Source of the DNA: Montifringilla adamsi
Taxonomy: Eukaryota; Chordata; Aves; Passeriformes; Passeridae
Reading direction: 5' to 3'
NCBI GenBank assembly: GCA_017590115.1
Contig: JAGGNK010006615.1
Location: forward strand, 372,001-436,000
Length of the DNA: 64,000 nucleotides
The notes under the pieces were generated by a model that saw nothing but the letters and a program-made list of their open reading frames with translations, made no database searches and was not told the origin of the DNA. The first letter of the stretch is position 1, and the number at the start of each line of letters is the position of its first letter. Both the position numbers and the translations under genes were made by a program. Positions 1-10,830 of this stretch are shown here, one piece after another.

Positions 1-153
1 GCCCTCGGGCTCCTCGAGGCCGGGGACAGGCACGCTGGCGCTGGCGCTGGGGGAGCTGGAGCGGCTCAGCAGGGTGGGCGTCACGCAGGGCGTGAGGCTG
101 GGGCTGCGCAGCCGCGTGCGCACCGTCAGCGTCACCACGCCCTTCTTGAGTTG
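1..153 (-). CDS. PDZD2: PDZD2 exon: end of PDZ3 and start of Ser/Pro-rich linker (truncated by window edge)
   Basis: Visible residues 473-523. The exon opens in phase 0 after the acceptor tctctgcag and starts QLKKGVVTLTVRTRL, the last beta strand of PDZ3. It continues into RSPSLTPC and a Ser/Pro/Ala tract (LLSRSSSPSASAS) that matches the linker after PDZ3 in PDZD2, and runs off the window edge while still open. Base use stands out: 49 of 51 codons end in G or C, and CpG is frequent, whereas the neighbouring PDZ3 exon at 2328-2442 has 11 of 38. The short Ser repeats are low-complexity and probably disordered. The exon continues past position 1; its true end cannot be seen. The assignment is secure because the frame joins exactly with the exon at 310-383. 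Confidence 0.93.
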
Positions 154-309
154 CTGCAGAGACAGCACAGAACCACCGTGAGGGGACCAACGTTTGTCAC
201 TAAACCTGCACACGGTAACTCGTGGCAGTGCAGGAGGATCAAGCTGAGGATAGGAGATGGCAATGAGTGAAGAGGAGCATGAATCTCTTCAGTGCTACAT
301 CCATGTTAC

Positions 310-383
310 CTTAAACCTCTGGATGGCCTCTTGATGGGTCAGTCCTTGCAGAGACTCTCCATTAACTTCCAGGATTTCGTCCC
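310..383 (-). CDS. PDZD2: PDZD2 exon: middle of PDZ3 (DEILEVNG strand and alpha-B helix)
   Basis: Visible residues 449-472, 74 bp. The acceptor tttaccag is followed by GG, which completes the glycine codon split with the previous exon, then [20 protein letters not shown] and QRFK. The donor is AAG|gtaac. DEILEVNG is the signature beta4 region of a PDZ domain. The helix alpha-B begins at the His of GLTHQEA; this position contacts the residue at -2 of the ligand, and His there is typical of class I PDZ domains (S/T-X-hydrophobic C-termini). As I recall it, human PDZD2 has Phe at this place, so binding preference may differ. The intron between this exon and the next (154-309) is only 156 bp, the shortest seen here. 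Confidence 0.95.
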
Positions 384-1462
384 CTGGTAAACAGACACAG
401 AAAATGAGGTCAGCAATGTAAAGACTATGAAGATTTAAAACATCCTTCCTGAACATGAGGTGATCCACTACTATAAGGATTTCAGTTAACTATCCAATAA
501 AAAGCCTTTTATTGTCCTCACTTGTACTAATGTCTCTACAAGTTATTAGTGATGGATTACCAAAGTAAAAACTGTTCTTCAGCAGAGATTCTGAACTTGG
601 CATTCCCATTCCCACAAACAAGCTGAAAATGCTGTGGATTTTAACTGAAGTCTGAAAATTATTATGGCATTAGGTATAGTCCAAATGTACTATAAAACTG
701 CCTTTCTTTTGTAAGCATTAACAGGAGAAATTAGGAACTAAGTGAAACACTACAGCACATCACTTCAAAGCCTGTTCGAGAAAACTAACCTTGCATCCAC
801 GTGCAGAAAGCAAATGTGTTCCTTTACTAAATGCCTGTGGACAGAGAAGCATGTAGTAGCCCACACACTGTGACAACAAATGTCTTTTTCACCTCAAGGA
901 ACACATCCTGTCAGATTTCTACCAGCTTCCAGGCTCTGGGTCTTACTACTTACACCCAGCTGAGCTATCTACCTTTATTTTACAAAATAGAGGGTCAGCA
1001 TGATCCAGATCCACTTCCTGCAATTTTACTTGAGTCTGTGCAAAATTACATGGGGCAATATAGTCAGCTAAGTCTACCCCTCCTCTCCTTTCCTAGCTTC
1101 AGTAAAGAAAAAAAAAAAGAAGAATTTTCAAGCTATGAATAGCCTGCAAATGACTGCTGGGTTTATAGGACAGCTGCTACTTATTGGCTTCCCACAGCAA
1201 GTGCACAACCTATGATGCAGGGATGCAAGCTTCCCTCTGGCAGCAAGTGTGAGAGTTGGCACCAAAAGCGCCTCAAATACAACAAGTGTGATAAGACAGA
1301 AAGAGAGGAATGAGGATATGAGGAGAGAAGTAACACAGGAGCAGCTTGAGAGAAGCAACACAGAAGCAGCTTTCCAGGGAAGCAAAGTAACACAACCCCT
1401 GTAGAAGGGTTATAAACCACCACTGTAAACTCATGGTCACTTTGTATTTTCAACACTAAAGA

Positions 1463-1477
1463 GTCTGTCTGTCTGTC
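1463..1477. repeat. (GTCT)n microsatellite
   Basis: Nearly four perfect copies of the tetranucleotide GTCT on the plus strand, inside a PDZD2 intron. It may be length-variable between individuals, which is inference. Confidence 0.8.
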
Positions 1478-1624
1478 AGAATGCTGTGTCACAGCACTCA
1501 AAACACAGCACAGCACACACAGAGCAGGCTATGCATTCAGCTCAGACACCAGGACTGGAAAAGCAGTAATAAGATCTGGCTATATCTTCTTCTCTAACCA
1601 GGGTGATCTACTGCCAATCCCATC

Positions 1625-1873
1625 CTTCTTTTTAATTTTTTTGGGTTGTTGCGTTTTTTTGTTGGTTTGTTTGTTTGTTTGGGTTTTTCTGGTTGGTTTT
1701 TTTTTTTGGTTGTTGTTGTTTTTTGGGTTTTGTTGTTGTTGTTGTTTTGGGTTTTGTTGTTGTTTGTTTGTTTTGGGGGTGTTGGGGTTTCTTGTTTGTA
1801 TTTGTTTTGGGGGGTTCTTTTTGTTTGGGATTTTTTTTTTGTTTGTTTGTTTTTTGGGGTTTTTTTGGTGGTT
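1625..1873. repeat. G/T-rich low-complexity tract with TTTG/TTG repeats
   Basis: About 250 bases built almost only of G and T on the plus strand, mixing TTTG and TTG repeats with GGG-GGGGGG runs. On the gene's sense strand (minus) it reads as A/C-rich. The overlapping plus-strand open frames here encode only Phe/Gly/Val/Leu/Trp/Cys-rich sequence, an artefact of composition. A smaller tract of the same kind lies at 13691-13797. Confidence 0.9.
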
Positions 1874-2327
1874 ATGATTCTTGTCCAGTCAAAATCATAG
1901 CAGAAGGCTTACAGAGTACAAGGGCTCAAAAGAGCCTCTCCCAGACACATCCTTATATATAATGCCTTCTCAGTCCAGCATCTTTAAGCCAGGTGTTGTT
2001 GGCTATCTATATTTTCCTGCTGTCACTGACCCTCTCCAACTGGAGAATTGCAGCTTGCTCTTTGGGCAAATAAAGTTCATGAAAGAGAAAGAGGAAAACA
2101 AAGCAGCCGCCACTATTCTGTAGTTTCCCCCTCTCAATATGAAATACAGTCAGATTAATTGCCATGAATGATCTTCCACAGGATGAACAAACAGGGCATT
2201 TTACATTTTCCATAGCCTCTTGCTCCTGGCCAGGTGCCTAAACATAGCTGTACTTGAATTTTTCTCCTGGACTGAAATAATATCCCACTGTGGTCGTTTA
2301 TGTGAAGTTGGATTCTCTCTACCATAC

Positions 2328-2442
2328 CTTCTTTAAGCCTTCCATCAGCAGCCGCTGCTCCATTTGGGAATATAGTCTTCACAAAAATCCCCATTCGTCC
2401 ACGAGCAGAATCCTGACCTCCCACAATGCTGAATCCAAGACC
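2328..2442 (-). CDS. PDZD2: PDZD2 exon: first half of PDZ3 (GLGF carboxylate-binding loop)
   Basis: Visible residues 410-447, with residue 448 split with the next exon; 115 bp. The acceptor tttctgtag is followed directly by [18 protein letters not shown], then [20 protein letters not shown], and the donor G|gtatg. GLGF is the canonical loop that holds the C-terminal carboxylate of the PDZ ligand, so this domain should be a functional binder. [10 protein letters not shown] and DGRLKEG are nearly as in human PDZD2. Entry is in phase 0, so the GLGF loop begins exactly at the exon border; exit is in phase 1. Codons are mostly A/T-ending, unlike the next exon but one. Confidence 0.96.
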
Positions 2443-4942
2443 CTACAGAAAGAAGAGATTTGAAGAGATTTTCTCTTTTCCTACAGAAAAGAGAGGAGAA
2501 GACACACAGCTGGCACCTTACTCTGTTATCATCTGTGTGAGAAGGACTGCCAGTAATGTACAAGACAAGGGAAAGATGAAAATCTAAAATCTTCTGATGA
2601 ATTGTTTGGCCAACTTACTCTCTCATTCCATTTCCTCATTTACTTTCACTCCATTACCAACACACTCATCAGCCCAAAATACAGCAGCAGGCACCCTAAG
2701 CTAATATAGCAAAAACTCTGAGAATATTTTGTGTTTTTTCAAAACATGGGGTCAATAGATTTCCCACTTTAAAAACCGTAACACATTCATTTTGAATTAA
2801 CGGACAGTCAGTTCCTACCCCTGAGATCTATATCCAGGATTAACTATAGATTTCTCTTCTGTCACAGATCCTACATTTCCTCAGGAAGAAGAAAAGCTTC
2901 AGAACATGACATAAGGTCAGTGCTGCAATGTCAGGAATGTAGCTGAAAGGAGAATGGCATGTGGGGGCTACCACTCACATGTACATTTTTAATTATTCTG
3001 GAGACATATATCACGTTGTATTTCAATAAATCTAGATCAATAGATTCCCCAGGGCTCCATCCATTAGCTGTTACCCCTGCACTACCCCAGCAGGCTGTGG
3101 GACCATCTCGCAAAGCTGACCTGAGAACTGATGAACACAGCAAAATGAACCTCTCCCCCTTCTGCTGAGTTATTTCCCAGACAAATCACTTCCTTGGTCC
3201 ACAACCCTTTCTTATATTTCCCCTCTTATCACTGCTGTTCATGCATTTTACAGAATAAAGGGAAAAGTCACGGACCAGGTGGACAAAGGATGTTGAGAAC
3301 TGCTATGCTTTAGTGATCTGAAGCCATGGACATTATTATTGCCTTGGGCAGCTGAGGGATGCTGCCAGGGCAAGCACTGAGTTTACAATCCAGCACAACA
3401 ATCAGATCTTTTATTTCACTAAATGAACACAGAGCGAGGCACCACAAGTCTAGTAACTTACCAAGCCCAGTAACTTGGTAAGACATTACTGACTTCTGGA
3501 CAGGAAGCAACTTAGCTCCCTCGTGCAGAACAAAATAACTCCAGTAACTGTTCAGCCCTGTGCAATTATCTACTGCAAATCAACCTACAGAAGGCAGGAG
3601 GCTCCTGACACTCCTGTGCCTGGATACAGGAGGTCTCCCCATGGCCCATGGGAGCATGGGAGAAATATGTTTGCGAAGTACAGCAGTTCCTACACTAGCT
3701 CACCTTCCCAGACAATGCTGCCACTGCACAGCAGGAAACCACCCCTTGCACATCTGGATGCAAACCTAAAGGCAAACCCTGGGCTCCCTGCCACCAACAC
3801 CACAACTCTGTGGAGAAGTATTTCAAGTCCCAGGTCCACACAGGGATAATAAACCGAGCACTACTGCACAAACTGTACAAGGAGCAATCCCTAAGAGAGG
3901 AGATCGCCCACGAGGTGGGTGGAAGGCACACAAAATGGCAGCTGCTTTAGGTGGTTCATGATGTCTAGGGTCTGCATTCTCCCACCTGCTTCCTAAAATC
4001 TTGGAGCTAAATACAGAAAGGCAGGAGAGGGTGGCTTATCCCAGGGGGAGAAATAATCTAATTTCATGAGAAAAACAGAGTAAAAAAATAAGTACATGAG
4101 AAATGAAGACACATTTGGTCATCATGAAAGACCCACAGCTCCTAAACCAAGGAAAGTTAAAGCAACTGTGAGCCAGTCTACCCATAGAAGTAATATTTCT
4201 AACTCTTTTTCTAACATAAAGCACAACAAAGAATTAGTTTTGCCTTTGAGCTTGAAAGTCAAAACAAATCTTCTTAGTCCAAAACAAATCCATCTGATGA
4301 CTTTGAAGACTATTTCACAAAAGGACATGCATATTTTTAGCATATTTAAATGACAGCTCCAATACTAGCGTGGATTTGATTAGGGAAAACAATGTACACC
4401 TAGGTTAATGCTTCTCTATTTTTTCCTAGCATTCAGCCAGCTGGCATCTAGCAAGTGTGTAAACACATTACTGGGGGAGAGAAGATGACTCTTTGACCCA
4501 TGAATTCAGTGCTCTCAGAGAAGCAATCAGCCAGTAACCTGTCTTCAGGTTTAATGCTTAATTTGCAGTAATTTATTTTTTTTTAAATGCATCCACATTC
4601 CACAGAGGGAAAATATGCTGGTCCATAAATATACATGTGAACAGGTACTGTTCTGTAGCTGCACTGACTTTGCATAAACATACATATTTAGAGATCCATT
4701 ATAAATATTTGATATCTCAGTAATGGCAAGATGCACCAAACCAAAATGATAGCCACCCTGTGTCAAGTGGATGACATGAACATCACATCCCCTGTATTTT
4801 GCAGGTGTAACTTTGGCATTTATATTTGGAAATGGGATTTGTTCATCATTAGCACTATTACCTTGAGAGCAGCTGGAAGTACAGGAGACACCTCTTAAAT
4901 GCCAGCTCTTGCTACCTGTGAGAAACATGCAGAAATCCTCAC
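2443..4942 (-). other. PDZD2: PDZD2 intron, 2.5 kb
   Basis: Phase 0 intron just before the GLGF loop of PDZ3. Composition is ordinary. Open frames of 60 to about 110 codons on both strands show no recognisable domain or splice context. I see no repeat family, RNA gene or regulatory motif here. Confidence 0.8.
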
Positions 4943-5062
4943 CTTGCCTTGCCCTTTCATCAGGACAATGTTGGAAATGATGGACGGCTGGGTCAATCTC
5001 CATGGAGATTCCACCTGGGCAGCACTGAAGGAACGGGTGGATTTCTTCACTATATGGTAGTC
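4943..5062 (-). CDS. PDZD2: PDZD2 exon: linker leading into PDZ3
   Basis: Visible residues 370-409, exactly 40 codons (120 bp), phase 0 at both ends. The acceptor gatgttag is followed by DYHIVKKSTRSFSAAQVESP and then WRLTQPSIISNIVLMKGQGK, with the donor AAG|gtgag. YHIVKKSTRS and QVESPWRL are distinctive PDZD2 strings. The final stretch up to GQGK is the first beta strand of PDZ3, which continues with GLGF in the next exon. Being a symmetric exon, it could be skipped without breaking the frame, but skipping would remove beta1 of PDZ3. A 239-codon open frame overlaps this exon in another frame and is not the coding frame. Confidence 0.93.
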
Positions 5063-5708
5063 CTAACATCAACAAACAAGGATAATTGCTCTGATTGCTT
5101 GGCACAGAGACTGCAGATGTCATACCAGGAAAATTGCATGTGTCAGGGAGAGGGATGCAGTATCTTAGAGATATATCCAGAGAAATGTTCAAGGGATGAA
5201 ACCCCAGCTCACTGCAATCAAAGTGAATCTTGCCACAGTAATTTTCCCACATTTTGCACAGTAGAATCATTTTGAAATGTATCAGTCACAATTTAAATTA
5301 AAAGGATTAAAGATAACCTTACAATATACTCAAGTCCTCATTTGCTAAAAAAAAAAAAAAAAAAAGAGGAAGTAAAGGAGAAGGGAAAGACCTACATTTT
5401 AAAATACTTAAAATAAAGAGCATTAGGGATTTTTTTAATTTTTTTTTTTAAAGTCCTCAGGTCTCTAGAACTCCACCGCCTTAGGACCTTGTGGCCACAA
5501 GCAAGCAGCACTCTCCTTCACAACACTCAAAGAAGCCCTCTACAGGTGGCCAACACATCCCAATTTGGTGTCCAGGCCTGCTTTCAGTCCCATGATGTAC
5601 CTATGTGATCCTGTTTCATGACCCTCGCCCACTTCTATGAGCTTCAGGCAGATGCCATAGGACCAAGCACCATGAGGTGCTCACAGCCAGCTCTGCCTTC
5701 CCACTCAC
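5063..5708 (-). other. PDZD2: PDZD2 intron, 646 bp
   Basis: Phase 0 intron between two linker exons. It carries a 19-base poly(A) run at 5347-5365 and T/A-rich sequence around 5425-5450. Nothing else was recognised. Confidence 0.82.
5347..5365. repeat. poly(A) run, 19 bases
   Basis: A homopolymer of A on the plus strand (T on the gene's sense strand) inside an intron. No retroposed sequence was recognised next to it. Confidence 0.85.
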
Positions 5709-5857
5709 CTGTCTGGCTCCTGCTGACTCCAGCTGCTGGGGCAGAGAGTGCTTTCTTCCACCCCGGGAATATTTCACCGCTATTTCGTAATTTGATTCAC
5801 CATTTTCCACCATCAGCTCATCATCTTCTCCCACAGACTCCAAGCGGGATCCGGCAC
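5709..5857 (-). CDS. PDZD2: PDZD2 exon: acidic linker with GRKHSLPQ motif
   Basis: Visible residues 321-369, plus two bases completing residue 320; 149 bp. After the acceptor ttttttag the exon reads GAGSRLESVGEDDELMVENG, then ESNYEIAVKYSRGGRKHSLP and QQLESAGARQ, and ends CAG|gtgag in phase 0. LESVGE.DELMVENG and GRKHSLPQ.L match the PDZ2-PDZ3 linker of PDZD2 as I recall it. RKHSLP fits the general pattern R-x-x-S-x-P, so the Ser is a plausible target of a basophilic kinase and of 14-3-3 binding; that is inference from the motif only. The region is charged and has no PDZ fold signature. Confidence 0.94.
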
Positions 5858-7756
5858 CTAAAAAAAGCCACAGAAACACATCCTGCAACATCTGAGAGCT
5901 GCTTTAGCCTCTCTCACCAGCAGGCAATAACCACCTCCTGCAAATCCCAAATTAAAGTGCCTTAAAACAATACTACACAGTTCCCAGCCAGGCAGCTGGA
6001 AACTAGTGTCGATCACACTCAACCAAGAACTTTTCCTGCTGTCGTAGGTTTTCTGCAATCTTTTATTGATACTGAACTCGTGGTATTAAGGAAAAGCAGA
6101 AGATAATTGAGTCGGTAGCTCAGGGACAGGAAAGAAATTCATCTGTTCACACCCAATGGCACTTGCCAGTGCACTAAGCTCTCAAGCTTCATGTATTTAA
6201 AATTAAAAGACCTGACACTGTAGCAGTATTCATTTCTGGAGGTGTCATGTCACTTTGAGGGAATTTTTTCTGGAATGGAAAAAGTAAAAATGTGCCAAAA
6301 AAATGCTATTTTCTTTCCTTTTGGCAACAATTCTAGTTGTCTTTAAGAGAGGAGTGCAGAGTTCATGTAAGAAACAGAATTATTTGTCTTGAAGGACATC
6401 CTGTAATTAGCCACAGAGTATCCTACTCCTCGCAACAGGGCTCCTCCAATTCTCATTTTCTCCAAGGTCCCTGCAGAATCCCCAGTCACAGCAGTTCCCG
6501 CACATTTATCCTTGTCATTTCCACACCACACAGGGAAGGGCCATTAACCCCTATTTTACAGATGAAAACCCAAGACACATGCCGAATTTGCACAAGCTGC
6601 ATTTTGTGATGACGATTTCAGATTACTTTAAACCAGCCTTAGGTTGGAGCTGCCACGGAGAGCAACAGCTCTGATTTCCTTTCACCCTCCCTATCTGTAC
6701 CCCAGGAACAGGGAGTCATGAGCTAAGGTAGCTACACTGAAAATTTGCCCAGGAGAGCCCCAAACACATTTTCTGCCACCTCCTTCCTGCCTGGAGGCTC
6801 TGTGAGCATCGCTGCCAGTGCCAGGGAGGGATGGAGCACAGAGCTGGGGCAGCTGCTTTTTTTTCACTCAGCATGAAAGCAATTCTGCTGACACATCCAT
6901 AGGCAGAATTTGTACCCGCTGCCCAGAGCGCAATTTAAACACGCTCCCTGCTTTGGGATCTGAAATTGGAATCTGCTTTTCAACTCCCCTTCCCCTGGCA
7001 CACAGGCTGCTGCTGCTGCACACAGACAGGATAGCAATCTTGGCAGGACCAGCATCCTGGCATTCTTTCATTCCCTGGCACCTACAACTAACCCTTTCCC
7101 ATCAGTTCTCCCTCTCTTCAGGAGAACAGTTGTAATTCTGTGTTTTCTGCCCATCTCCAAATGCATCTTCCTTTCTCAGCTGCAGTCCAGGCTGGTGGAT
7201 GCTCCAGGCTCACCCACAGCCCAAAGGCATCAGCACTCACACCAACAGGGTCTGGATCCCCAGTGACCACCAACTCACAGCCTCAGGAACTACAGGCAGA
7301 GGAGCCCCCTGGAGTATCCTAAAAATACCTTAGTAATTGGAAATTAGGGTGAATACAGGAGGGAGGGAGCCTCAGAAAGCATTAGGGTTGAGAACATGAT
7401 CAAGCTCTGCACACAGGTTACTGTTAAGACTTGGGGACAAAGCAACAGAAAATCTGGGGATTAGTCACTGTAACTGGCATTTGGACAGAGCACACTGAAA
7501 TATACAGACAAAAGCAAATAGAAAAAAAAAAAAAAGAGAAAGGAATGAACAAACAAACAAGACACTTCTAAAATTTGCATAATATTTCTGTTCCTACAAT
7601 AGCTCAGCTGAGGAGGCTGAATGCAACAGATGGGATTTTCCTTCCAAAATAAACTAATAAGACTTCAAATAAATCCTATCTCACTTTTAGAGAATTAAAA
7701 TAAATACACTACAACAAAGAATCTACAATTGCTATCTTCTGGAAGTCCAGCTTTAC
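5858..7756 (-). other. PDZD2: PDZD2 intron, 1.9 kb
   Basis: Phase 1 intron between two linker exons. There are short A-rich stretches near 7521-7536. Open frames are short and without recognisable domains. No mobile element was recognised. Confidence 0.8.
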
Positions 7757-7868
7757 CTTGAGATCGACTTCTGTATTTCAGTATACCACTTGCCAGAGTT
7801 GAAGTCTGATTGTTTCCTTTGGACACTTCTGCACAAGCTGGATCTTGAGACTTCTCAGTTTCCATCAC
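7757..7868 (-). CDS. PDZD2: PDZD2 exon: linker between PDZ2 and PDZ3
   Basis: Visible residues 283-319 plus the first base of residue 320; 112 bp. The acceptor ttcttttag is followed by VMETEKSQDPACAEVSKGNN and QTSTLASGILKYRSRSQ, with the donor G|gtaaa. It is weakly conserved overall; the best match to the human protein is the -SKGN- stretch and the basic KYRSRS end, which corresponds to KLKSRL before LESVEE. Placement is supported by phase agreement on both sides and its position between well-matched exons. Only 11 of 37 codons end in G or C. It is likely a disordered linker. Confidence 0.85.
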
Positions 7869-10181
7869 CTAAAAGAAATTAAAAAAAAAAAAAAAGTTAT
7901 TGTAAACCAGAGACGTTGGTAACATTTTTCTCATTGTCATTATGGGACAGAAAATTCCATTGCATGTCATCTTTGTTTCCAAAACATGTCACTGTATTAA
8001 GTATTTTCTGTAAGTAATTTTTCGTAATGCCTTCGGACATTATGGTCCTGCATCCTCTGCAAGGCACTACACTAATGCCTCCAGAATGCACTCCATGGCA
8101 CCTCACTCAGTTGCTTCTGCATGTTATTTGAACAAAATTCTAGCTTTTATTCCCATTTGTGCTGCTCTGCAGGCTTCCAGAGACATCACATCTTCATAGA
8201 GAAAACTACTTTTAAAAAGCATTATTTTACTGTTAGTGTCTGCTGAGCACCAATGCAATGCTTGATGATGAAAAGCTTATTTAACAGAAAGTTATGACAG
8301 CTAAGCACTTTAAAAGCCTGAAAATGAGCATTTAAAATTTACAGGCTGAATCACAACCCCACAACCCTGAGTAAATGCACCAGGACAGGAGGAGTCTCTT
8401 TACCGACTGTGTTTGCCCGGATGCCAAGTAACAAGGTAAGCAGCATGGCCACATGTCCTCTGCCTCCTGCTCTCCTGTGCTCAGGGACATGCAGAGCTGC
8501 CCATGGGTAGGCTCTGCATTTTGGAAGGTGCTGGTGAACTGCTGCAAGTCAGTTTTAAAAAACCCCACCCAAGTAGCCAAACGCTTTCCTGTAAAAATAA
8601 TTTCTGCTTCTGCTATTCAATCTTAAAAATGTCAGTCTTTCCCACAGCCTGCCTCCCATCCCCCAGTCCCCCTTACACCCAAGCCAACAAAGCCAAAGTT
8701 TATCTTTTGTGCAAAGTCTAGACTTCGTGATTTTAATTTGAACAGTAGAAACTTCAGGAAAACATAAAACTGGCAGAAACAGGAAGCTGGAATGGGAACT
8801 GCTTTTTATTCCTTCCCCTTCAACACGAACAGCTACACTTAATTTACACAATTTAGTTTGTCCTAGCTAGTAATTGCTGATTTTTCAAGGCATTGCAGCA
8901 ACTACTTTAAAGTCCACCTCCAGCATCAAAGGCTTTACAGCTCACAGCTCCGTGTAAACTTAGAACCATCCGATTCATTCATCAGTCTGAAAAAAACCAG
9001 CACTTGTGATTTGGTCACCCTGATAAGGGCCTGATTCCAGAAGATATGTAAGACAGCAGATTCAAAACCCCACCTAAGAAACCCAAACCATCAGCTATTA
9101 GGCCACAGACAAAGTATCCCAAGCTCTCCTTCCAAGAGACTCCTGGTATACCCAGAAGACAGCAGAAGCACACGGAAATGAGACAGGACCTCATGGATCT
9201 TACAAAGATACATTGAAATTTGCCAAACAAGTGGGAACACTCTTTATGAAGGGAGGGTGCCTCCCCTGTAGAAGGGCAGAAATTATTTGCACAGAAACAA
9301 AATCATATGGTGGTCTTACAGGTGTCCAAATCAACTGAGGTGCACAGGGCCAGTGCCAACTGTGGTGGGGAAACACATGAAGCACAGAGATGAAGAAAAA
9401 CAGGACGAATGTCTCCCTAAAGCAGCCAGTCTTGCTGGCATGCTTTAGGCATCCAACAGATGGGGATGGGTCCAGTCTGACTTTTCTGAAGCTGAGCACA
9501 ACACAGATCGAGTGTGGAGCTGCAGAACTGTTTGGTTTTCACAGTCTGCATGGATATGGACAGCTGTACCTGGTAAGACCACACAGCTCCCAGGCCAAAG
9601 CTGAACCACTTCCTCCAGCTCAGAGGAGGGGAGAAAAAATGACTTAGTTTGTAGTTTTGTACAAAGAGATGCTTAAATCATCTCTGCCAGGGCAAATTTT
9701 CACCCTGAGCCCAGGTATAAGGGCGACCTGTTCAGTACATCTTATGCCTCTACTACATGGGGTTTGAGTTTGGTTTGTTGCTGATACACTGGGGTTTTGC
9801 TGATTTTTATTTTGGCTGTGCTGCAGAAGAAAAGTACCAGTGCATTCTGCAACCATATACATTTTCATCTATTGGGGTGGGAAGAAAAACAGGACACAAT
9901 TGCTACTTGTATTAAAACTGTGCACCTCAAGCTACCTTCCTCTCATGGCAATCCTGGAGCCTGTGAGCCTACAGACAGCAAGCCCCAAACTTCATGTATG
10001 ATCCACAGAAGGTCACATGTGTGCAAACACCAATGCTAGGGAAAGCCTCAAGACATTCTCAACAGCTTCCTGAAATTATAGTTTATCCAACTAGGCTTCA
10101 GAGTACAATTAGGAAGAAAAAACATGTAAATTATCTGTGTCATTAAAAACATTTAAATTATCGGGGGTTTTTTGTTGTGCC

Positions 10182-10199
10182 TTTTTTTTTTTTTTTTTT
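10182..10199. repeat. poly(T) run, 18 bases
   Basis: A homopolymer of T on the plus strand inside the 12.6-kb intron. On the gene's sense strand it is poly(A). No element body was recognised beside it. Confidence 0.85.
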
Positions 10200-10710
10200 A
10201 ATTTTAGTAGAAGTATTTTTCTGACACTAATTATAAACACATAGGGGAAGACACTAATATTTGCAATGAAGTAGATATTCCTTAAGATGTTGAGCTTGCC
10301 TAATAAAGCACCAGGAGTTTTATCCTATTCAGAAAACACTTAGAAATCTGATCTACAAAGCTTGCAAGAACTCCCCAAAGGCGTGTGTCTGTAATCTTTG
10401 GCTCTCTCATAACCTGGACAAGAAGAAAAACCCAGCTCCACCTTATCCTTCTGGCTGTGAACATATTGCTTTACTGTCTCGAGGTGGCTGCCCAGATTTA
10501 ACCATGCCATTTTAATTTTCCTCACTTTCAGGGAAATGAAGCTTATTATTTCAGTCCTGTAGGTCTCTTATTAAACTAAACCAATAAATCCCTCCCAATG
10601 CTGTCCCAGTGTTAAGGACAAGAGAAGCTTTAACATGCACAGTAGTTTAAAGGGAGATCTAAAAATAGAGCCCATTTTGCCAGTTCATTAAGTAGCTCTG
10701 GGATCAAGTG

Positions 10711-10830
10711 ACGGTGACATCTCAATTGATTTCGAAGGAAAACGGCATTATCAGGGACACGCGGTCCTGGCACTGCACCAGAACGAACAACTGCCCTCGG
10801 AGTCCTCGCCTCGGCAAAGCTCCAGCGTGA
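10711..10830. other. Intronic CpG cluster, possible conserved or regulatory element
   Basis: Ten CpG dinucleotides fall within about 116 bases here, while the surrounding intron is CpG-poor, as vertebrate introns usually are. On the plus strand a frame stays open for about 50 codons across it, but the product matches nothing I know. The cluster could be a conserved noncoding element, a small unmethylated regulatory site or a remnant of a GC-rich insert. The sequence shows only the CpG excess; function is inference. Confidence 0.35.

Larger units (their letters stand above)
384..2327 (-). other. PDZD2: PDZD2 intron, 1.9 kb, with a long G/T-rich tract
   Basis: This intron interrupts PDZ3 after KEG in phase 1. 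It holds a (TCTG)n run near 1463-1477 and a G/T-only tract at 1625-1873. Open frames here are short or read through low-complexity sequence and carry no recognisable domain. No other gene or RNA was seen. Confidence 0.85.

Noticed and set aside
1641..1962. Three overlapping plus-strand open frames rich in Phe, Gly, Val, Leu and Cys
   Set aside because: They are products of the G/T low-complexity tract and do not look like membrane protein genes.
4551..5270. 239-codon minus-strand open frame, the longest in the window
   Set aside because: It overlaps the PDZD2 exon at 4943-5062 but in a different frame, has no domain, and crosses both splice sites of that exon.
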